A stretch of DNA of 20,954 bases from an uncultured Oscillospiraceae bacterium (lineage in GTDB: Bacteria; Bacillota; Clostridia; Oscillospirales; JAAYXM01): positions 1-20,954 of the forward strand of contig CAKSEF010000027.1 of assembly GCA_934446465.1 (NCBI GenBank), given 5' to 3'. The translations under genes and the position numbers were made by a program. The notes beneath the pieces were generated by a model. The model was not told the DNA's origin. It saw only the letters and a list, made by a program, of their open reading frames with translations, and made no database searches. Positions 16,278 through 20,954 of the stretch are shown here, piece after piece. Position 1 is the stretch's first letter. Each line of letters opens with the position of its first letter.

Positions 16278-17666
16278 ATGTTTAAGACATTTAAGAGACC
16301 GAAATCGGATTATATGAGCCTTTTTGCGCTTATGTTCCCGATAATTCTGCAAAATATCGCTACGTCGTCTCTCGGACTTGCCGATACGCTGATGGTAGGT
16401 GTGCTGGGGCAGAACGAGCTTGCGGGACTTGCTCAGGCAAACGTGGTATTTTTTATAATTCAGCTGTTTACATTCGGAATACAGTCGGGCTGTGCCGTTC
16501 TGATAAGTCAGTACTGGGGAAAACGCGATGTTAAGACGATTAACCGCGTTATGGGGATGGGCTTTTATACATCGCTGATATTCACGGCGATTGTGTCTTC
16601 CGTAATATACTTCTTCCCGAATGCGGTAATGTCGCTTACGACAAACGATCCGAATATAATCGACTGCGCAGCGCGCTACGGAAGAATAGTTGCATATTCG
16701 TTCGTGCTGAACAGCATAACGATGGTATACCTCGGCGCACAGCGAAGCGCGGAGAACCCGAAACTCGGCATGACCGTGCTTACAACGTCAATGCTCGTCA
16801 ACGTATTTTTAAACTGGGTGCTCATTTTCGGGAAGTTGGGCGCACCGAAAATGGGGCTTGAAGGCGCGGCCGTTGCGACGTTTGTTTCCCGTGTCGTCGA
16901 AATATTGATGGCGGCGGTTTATGCTTTGATTATAGATAAAAGACTCCCGCTTAACATAAAGTGCTTCTTCGCACCGGGGAGCGTCATCTGCGCGGATTAT
17001 TTCAAGTATGCAACACCCGTTGTGCTCAACGAAACGCTCTGGGGGTTCGGATACTCCATGTATTCCGTAATATTCGGGCATATGGCGGGCGCTTCAAACA
17101 TCGTTGCCGCGTATTCCATAACGGGCAATGTAGAAAGAATTATTCTCGTTTTGTGTCAGGCTACGGCCACCGCATCTGCCGTAATGATAGGAAAATCAAT
17201 CGGTCGGGGTGATAAGAAACCCGACGTTCTAAGTCTCGGAAAGTGGCTTTTGGAGATGTCGGTTGCGTGTGGACTGTTCTCTGCACTGCTCGTTGTGGCG
17301 GTCAATGTATTTCTTATGGATTCGGTCGTGTTCCGTGTATTCTCGGTTACGCCCGAGGCAGAAAAAATTGCCTATATGATGATGACAGTCATTGCACTGC
17401 GCATGGTGTTTAAGAGCTATAACACAACATGTATCGTCGGGGTTCTGCGCGGCGGCGGGAACGTCAGGCTCGGAATGATTATCGATATCGTGTTTATGTA
17501 TTTGTACTCAATCCCCGCCGGATGTCTTGCGGCATTTGCTTTCGGCGCGTCAATAACGGTTGTTTTTGCCATAGTTTCAAGCGAAGACGCGGTAAAGGCA
17601 TTTGTCGGGGCATACATACTGAAAGACGGAAGTTGGGTAAGGGATATAACCCGTGAAATTGAGTAA
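16278..17666 (+). CDS. MATE family multidrug/sodium-type efflux transporter
   Basis: A 462-residue protein, normal for the family, with 12 membrane segments expected in two six-helix halves. The N-terminal half shows FPIILQNIATSSLGLADTLM and ADTLMVGVLGQNELAGLAQA, the usual first-helix pattern; the second half begins near residue 235 at YFKYATPVVLNETLWG. MATE proteins export drugs or metabolites in exchange for sodium ions or protons. Charged residues for ion coupling cannot be assigned by eye. ATG 16278 has AGGTGAG just upstream. The stop codon (17664-17666) lies within the ribosome binding site of the next gene, so the two are translationally coupled. The substrate is unknown. Confidence 0.93.
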   Translation: MFKTFKRPKSDYMSLFALMFPIILQNIATSSLGLADTLMVGVLGQNELAGLAQANVVFFIIQLFTFGIQSGCAVLISQYWGKRDVKTINRVMGMGFYTSLIFTAIVSSVIYFFPNAVMSLTTNDPNIIDCAARYGRIVAYSFVLNSITMVYLGAQRSAENPKLGMTVLTTSMLVNVFLNWVLIFGKLGAPKMGLEGAAVATFVSRVVEILMAAVYALIIDKRLPLNIKCFFAPGSVICADYFKYATPVVLNETLWGFGYSMYSVIFGHMAGASNIVAAYSITGNVERIILVLCQATATASAVMIGKSIGRGDKKPDVLSLGKWLLEMSVACGLFSALLVVAVNVFLMDSVVFRVFSVTPEAEKIAYMMMTVIALRMVFKSYNTTCIVGVLRGGGNVRLGMIIDIVFMYLYSIPAGCLAAFAFGASITVVFAIVSSEDAVKAFVGAYILKDGSWVRDITREIE

Positions 17667-17679
17667 GGAGGAAAAAAAC

Positions 17680-19746
17680 ATGAAAAAAATTCTAAGCATC
17701 ATTCTTGCGGCGGTTATGACGGCTGCGCTCGCGCTCCCCGCATTTGCGGCGGAGGACAGCGGGCTTACGCAGGCGGTAATCACCGTAAAGAACCGTATCG
17801 GCATACCCGAGGACTATGAGGACTTTTCAAGTAACAAGAATGACGATAACGGAAGCGTTACTTACAACATGTTCTGGGAAAAGGGAGGAAACCAAATCAA
17901 TGCATCCATACTCGACAACGGAAGAATAATAGGCTACTATAACTATGACAGTTCAATCGACTACGATACAAAGGGCATTGCAAAGTTCACGTCGAAACAG
18001 CTCGAGGAAAAGGCACGCGAGTTTGCCGTGCGCGCAAACCCGGGAATAGAAAAGGAATTGTCCGCGGAAGCCGAGGTCGGCAAGGTCGGCGTCGATTCAC
18101 GGACAGCGAACGTCGTAATCCGAAGAAAAATTAACAATATTCCGGTAAGGAACAATTACATCAGCTTTTCGGTTGATAAGTTCACGGGCAAGGTTGAAAC
18201 AATGTATCTGTCGTGGCAGGACCACAAGAGCGTAATGGCGGCCGAAAATGTTATAGATTCCGAAACGGCGGAAAAAGCGCTCGGAGACCTGATTGATTTT
18301 ACACTTTGCTACAAGAGACCGTCGAACAGCAATACGGCAATCCCCGTATACTGTGCGAACAACCGTTATGTAATGATTAACGCGCTCACGGGAAAAGAGT
18401 TTACCGTCTCTGTCGACTATGACGACGAGGGCGGAAACGGCGGCGGCGGCGAACCCGAGCCGAGCCCGCGTCAGGAATCGATGTCGTCCGCCGACATGAA
18501 ATCCCTTACAGAGGAAGAAATCAAAGAAATAAACAAGATGGACAGTCTCATCTCAAAAGCAGAGATTGAGAAGAAAATTGCGGAAATGGCGGATACCGCG
18601 CTCCCGTCGTATGAAATTATATCGGTCAGATATATGCGCCAAAAAATCAATGAAGACGAATATTCATACACCGTCGAAGTTGATTTGAGGGGCGGGAACA
18701 AAGAATACGCAAACGTACGCTTTGATGCCGAAGACGGAACACTCCTCAGCTTCTATGCCTCAACGAAATCCGACTCAAGCTCAATCCGCTATTCCTTAAA
18801 ACAGAGAAAGGCGACTGCCGACAGATTTATAGGCAAGTGGGCGTCCGATATTGACGGCAAGCTCAAGGTCTATGATGAAGCAGACGAGAAATACGGATTC
18901 TTCGGATACCTCCGCACGGAAAACGATGTACGCTACGATGAGGACGGCGTCGGAATAAGGGTCGACGGCGCAACCGGTCAGGTAATATCGTTTAACAGGG
19001 ATTGGAACAACAAGGTGGAATTTGCATCTGTTGACGGAATAGTCGATGCCGAAACGGCAAAGGCAAAATATTTCGCACACAAGCCCGAGCTCACATACGT
19101 TTCAAACGGAATGAAGTATTCGTACTACAACACGGCGCGCGAAGCTGCGCTCGTCTATGTAATACCCGAAGAAGCTCCCGCATATATCGACGCGGTGTCG
19201 GGAAAGGAGTACGACTGGTCGCTCGGCGTGTACGCGGAGAAGAATTATACTCTGCAAAAGGATCTTGACGGGCATTTCGCAAAAACTGCGGTGAAAACAC
19301 TTGCGGATAACGGAGTTGTTTTCACCTATGAAGACGAATTCCGCCCGAACGATACGATTACGCAGAAAGAGGCGCTCCTCTTTATTCAGCAGCTCAACGG
19401 CTCGTTCAGGTACGGCGATGTTGATTATAAAATCATATTTAACATCTGCATACAGTCGGGAATCATAAGCGAAAAGGAGAAGAACCCCGACGCTGTTATA
19501 AACCGCGAAACGGCGGCGTGTTATCTCGTCCGTTCACTCGGCTACAAGAAGGCGGCGGAGATAAAGGGAATATTCAATGCGGGATTTAAGGACGCATCAG
19601 TGATTTCGGCAGACAAGGTCGGATATATCGCAATCGCGCGCGGTCTCGGCATAATGAACGGAGACAAAGCGGGCAATGTAAACCCGAAAAAGAACGTAAC
19701 GCGCGGAGAATTTGCCGTAATGCTTTACAATTCGCTCAAAAAGTAG
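17680..19746 (+). CDS. Secreted YcdB/YcdC-repeat protein with C-terminal SLH modules
   Basis: A 688-residue protein. Signal peptide 1-23 ends PAFA before AED. Residues about 28-245 and 270-520 look like two copies of a YcdB/YcdC (PepSY-like) region, with recurring patterns such as PVRNNYISFSVDKFTGKV and YANVRFDAEDGTLLSFY. They are joined by a Gly/Glu/Pro-rich linker at about 248-264. Residues 527-688 hold three SLH modules: GHFAKTAVKTLADNGVV, a middle degenerate one, and GYIAIARGLGIMNGD with VTRGEFAVML. SLH modules usually bind pyruvylated wall polymer, so a surface location is likely. The function of the YcdB part is unknown; PepSY-like domains often inhibit proteases, so a link to the M13 peptidase is possible but unproven. 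ATG 17680 follows AAGGAGG; an upstream GTG at 17653 lies inside the MATE gene. Confidence 0.8.
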   Translation: MKKILSIILAAVMTAALALPAFAAEDSGLTQAVITVKNRIGIPEDYEDFSSNKNDDNGSVTYNMFWEKGGNQINASILDNGRIIGYYNYDSSIDYDTKGIAKFTSKQLEEKAREFAVRANPGIEKELSAEAEVGKVGVDSRTANVVIRRKINNIPVRNNYISFSVDKFTGKVETMYLSWQDHKSVMAAENVIDSETAEKALGDLIDFTLCYKRPSNSNTAIPVYCANNRYVMINALTGKEFTVSVDYDDEGGNGGGGEPEPSPRQESMSSADMKSLTEEEIKEINKMDSLISKAEIEKKIAEMADTALPSYEIISVRYMRQKINEDEYSYTVEVDLRGGNKEYANVRFDAEDGTLLSFYASTKSDSSSIRYSLKQRKATADRFIGKWASDIDGKLKVYDEADEKYGFFGYLRTENDVRYDEDGVGIRVDGATGQVISFNRDWNNKVEFASVDGIVDAETAKAKYFAHKPELTYVSNGMKYSYYNTAREAALVYVIPEEAPAYIDAVSGKEYDWSLGVYAEKNYTLQKDLDGHFAKTAVKTLADNGVVFTYEDEFRPNDTITQKEALLFIQQLNGSFRYGDVDYKIIFNICIQSGIISEKEKNPDAVINRETAACYLVRSLGYKKAAEIKGIFNAGFKDASVISADKVGYIAIARGLGIMNGDKAGNVNPKKNVTRGEFAVMLYNSLKK

Positions 19747-19752
19747 TAGAAT

Positions 19753-19781
19753 TTTCCCAAGGGCTTTGCGCCCTTGGGAAA
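19753..19781 (+). terminator. Intrinsic terminator after the YcdB/SLH gene
   Basis: A perfect 12-bp stem (19753-19764 with 19770-19781) with loop TTTGC is followed by TTATTTT. It starts 6 bp after the stop codon and ends 23 bp before the ybaK start. Confidence 0.85.
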
Positions 19782-19804
19782 TTATTTTCAGGGAGATAAA
19801 CACA

Positions 19805-20278
19805 ATGGCAATAGAAAAAGTACGCGAGTTTTTTAAGAAGTGCGGGATAGATGACCGCATCCGCGAGTTTGACGTTTCAAGCGCAACGGTGGCGCTTGCG
19901 GCAGAAGCACTCGGCTGTGAGCCGGGAAAGATTGCAAAAACGCTTTCGTTTAAAGTCGGAGACGAGGCAATCCTTATTGTCGCCGCGGGCGATGCGCGGG
20001 TTGATAATCACAAGTATAAGGGGACATTCGGGACAAAGGCAAAAATGCTTACGCCCGACGAGGCAGAAACGCTTATCGGACACTCTGTCGGCGGTGTATG
20101 CCCGTTTGCGGTGAACGAGGGAGTTAAGGTATACCTTGATGAGTCTCTCCGCAAGTACGATACTGTTTTCCCTGCCTGCGGAAGCTCAAACAGCGCGATT
20201 GAGCTCACGATTGAGGAGCTCGAAAGATATTCGTCGTCAAGCGCATGGGTCGATGTTACGAAGCTCCCCGAAGCGTAA
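19805..20278 (+). CDS. ybaK: YbaK/EbsC family aminoacyl-tRNA deacylase
   Basis: A 157-residue protein with the YbaK fold: KIAKTLSFKVGD contains K45, the conserved catalytic-site lysine, followed by ILIVAAGDARVD, then GHSVGGVCPFAV, close to the family GGVSPFG loop. Members hydrolyse misacylated tRNA, commonly Cys-tRNA(Pro), and some relatives edit Ala-tRNA(Pro). The start is ATG 19805 after AGGGAG (19790-19795). A frame opening at 19766 starts inside the terminator hairpin and is rejected. No promoter is visible between the preceding terminator and the start. A terminator follows, then the tRNA cluster, which does not include tRNA-Pro or tRNA-Cys. Confidence 0.88.
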   Translation: MAIEKVREFFKKCGIDDRIREFDVSSATVALAAEALGCEPGKIAKTLSFKVGDEAILIVAAGDARVDNHKYKGTFGTKAKMLTPDEAETLIGHSVGGVCPFAVNEGVKVYLDESLRKYDTVFPACGSSNSAIELTIEELERYSSSSAWVDVTKLPEA

Positions 20279-20297
20279 AACATTGATTATCTGTCAG

Positions 20298-20321
20298 CGG
20301 GGCGGGGAAATTCCCGCCCCG
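20298..20321 (+). terminator. Probable terminator after ybaK
   Basis: CGGGGCGGG and CCCGCCCCG (20298-20306 with 20313-20321) form a 9-bp all-GC stem with a 6-nt loop. The following AATTTAAAA is only weakly T-rich. Confidence 0.65.
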
Positions 20322-20364
20322 AATTTAAAATAAGCGGTTTCAAGGAAAATTTTCCGATATTTAC

Positions 20365-20393
20365 TTGACAAGACGTGCTTTATGTGCTAAAAT
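20365..20393 (+). promoter_or_regulatory. Strong sigma-A promoter of the tRNA operon
   Basis: A perfect TTGACA (20365-20370) and TAAAAT (20388-20393) are separated by exactly 17 bp, with the first tRNA starting 40 bp after the -10 box. This is the best promoter match in the window. Confidence 0.9.
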
Positions 20394-20433
20394 CTTTAAG
20401 CTGAATGTTTTAGATGTTCGGTTTATGGGATAT

Positions 20434-20507
<74 letters not shown>

Positions 20508-20542
20508 TTTTTTTTTGCAAAATTTCATAGTGCGTTTTTTGT

Positions 20543-20619
<77 letters not shown>

Positions 20620-20653
20620 TTTTCCCGATTAGCCGTGTCGAAGTTTATCATAT

Positions 20654-20731
20654 GGTGGATATAGCTCAGTTGGCTAGAGTACCAGATTGTGGCTCTGGGG
20701 GTCGCCGGTTCGAGCCCGGCTATCCACCCCA
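20654..20731 (+). tRNA. tRNA-His (anticodon GTG)
   Basis: Acceptor GTGGATA pairs with TATCCAC. The genome-encoded G at 20654 (position -1) opposite C73 (20728) is the histidine identity mark. The anticodon stem CCAGA pairs with TCTGG around TTGTGGC (anticodon GTG). CCA is encoded (20729-20731). Confidence 0.96.
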
Positions 20732-20752
20732 TTTTCCCGCTTGCGTTTACGT

Positions 20753-20828
20753 TGGGATGTAGCCAAGTCGGTAAGGCACCAGACTTTGACTCTGGCATTC
20801 GTAGGTTCGAGTCCTGCCATCCCAGCCA
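20753..20828 (+). tRNA. tRNA-Gln (anticodon TTG)
   Basis: Acceptor TGGGATG pairs with CATCCCA, giving the weak U1-A72 pair typical of glutamine tRNA. The anticodon stem CCAGA pairs with TCTGG around CTTTGAC (anticodon TTG). Discriminator G, CCA encoded (20826-20828). Confidence 0.96.
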
Positions 20829-20833
20829 AATAT

Positions 20834-20909
20834 GATCCGCTAGCTCAGGCGGTAGAGCACCTGCCTTTTAAGCAGGGTGTCCGGAGTTCGAGTCTCCGGC
20901 GGATCACCA
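20834..20909 (+). tRNA. tRNA-Lys (anticodon TTT)
   Basis: Acceptor GATCCGC pairs with GCGGATC, anticodon stem CCTGC pairs with GCAGG around CTTTTAA (anticodon TTT), and the T arm is CGGAG-TTCGAGT-CTCCG. Discriminator A, CCA encoded. Only 5 bp separate it from tRNA-Gln. Confidence 0.96.
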
Positions 20910-20910
20910 C

Positions 20911-20945
20911 GTCGGAACAAGTTTCGCTTGTTCCGGCTTTTTTTA
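20911..20945 (+). terminator. Intrinsic terminator of the tRNA operon
   Basis: CGGAACAAG and CTTGTTCCG (20913-20921 with 20927-20935) form a perfect 9-bp stem, extendable to 11 with one G-U pair, around loop TTTCG. Seven T residues follow (20938-20944). Confidence 0.95.
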
Positions 20946-20954
20946 TTCAAAAAA

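Overview
The window looks like chromosome from an uncultured-type member of the Clostridia (Gram-positive, moderate GC). The reasons are two secreted proteins with S-layer-homology (SLH) modules, strong AGGAGG-type ribosome binding sites, sigma-A promoters with 16-17 bp spacers, a SpoVB-like flippase, and tRNA genes that encode their own CCA ends. The lineage is inferred from gene style, not from a marker gene. I see no insertion sequence, prophage, CRISPR array or other mobile element. Gene density is high and no gap exceeds 230 bp.

Layout. (1) 1-3298, minus strand: a GH20 (GcnA-like) beta-N-acetylhexosaminidase cut by the left edge, preceded by a nitrilase-superfamily protein whose C-terminal 200 residues resemble a glycerophosphodiesterase (GDPD) barrel without its catalytic residues. 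(2) 3522-4475, plus strand: a Gfo/Idh/MocA oxidoreductase with its own promoter, ending at a perfect two-way terminator. (3) 4512-6854, minus: a secreted M13 (neprilysin-type) metallopeptidase with N-terminal SLH modules. (4) 15125 down to 6926, minus: secG, typA, pgeF, a family 5 solute-binding lipoprotein, malQ, a class 3 lipase and a SpoVB/MurJ-like flippase. Junctions here are either overlapping or nearly touching, or contain a terminator-like hairpin. (5) 15326-19746, plus: a FruK-type sugar-phosphate kinase, a MATE transporter and a secreted YcdB-type protein with C-terminal SLH modules. (6) 19805-20278, plus: a YbaK-type aminoacyl-tRNA deacylase. (7) 20365-20945, plus: a promoter, five tRNA genes (Gly, Arg, His, Gln, Lys) and a terminator.

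How the genes fit together. Much of the window concerns the cell envelope: amino-sugar hydrolysis (GcnA-like), peptidoglycan editing (PgeF), lipid-linked precursor flipping (SpoVB-like), protein export (SecG), and two proteins probably held at the surface by SLH modules. Housekeeping translation functions (TypA, YbaK, tRNAs) and glucan and sugar-phosphate metabolism (MalQ, FruK-type) are interspersed. No dedicated defence or biosynthetic system is visible. The points most worth following are the nitrilase/GDPD-like fusion, the repeated placement of terminator-like hairpins a few bases ahead of the next same-strand gene, four consecutive genes with non-ATG starts, and operator-like palindromes at the promoters of the GH20 gene and the oxidoreductase gene.
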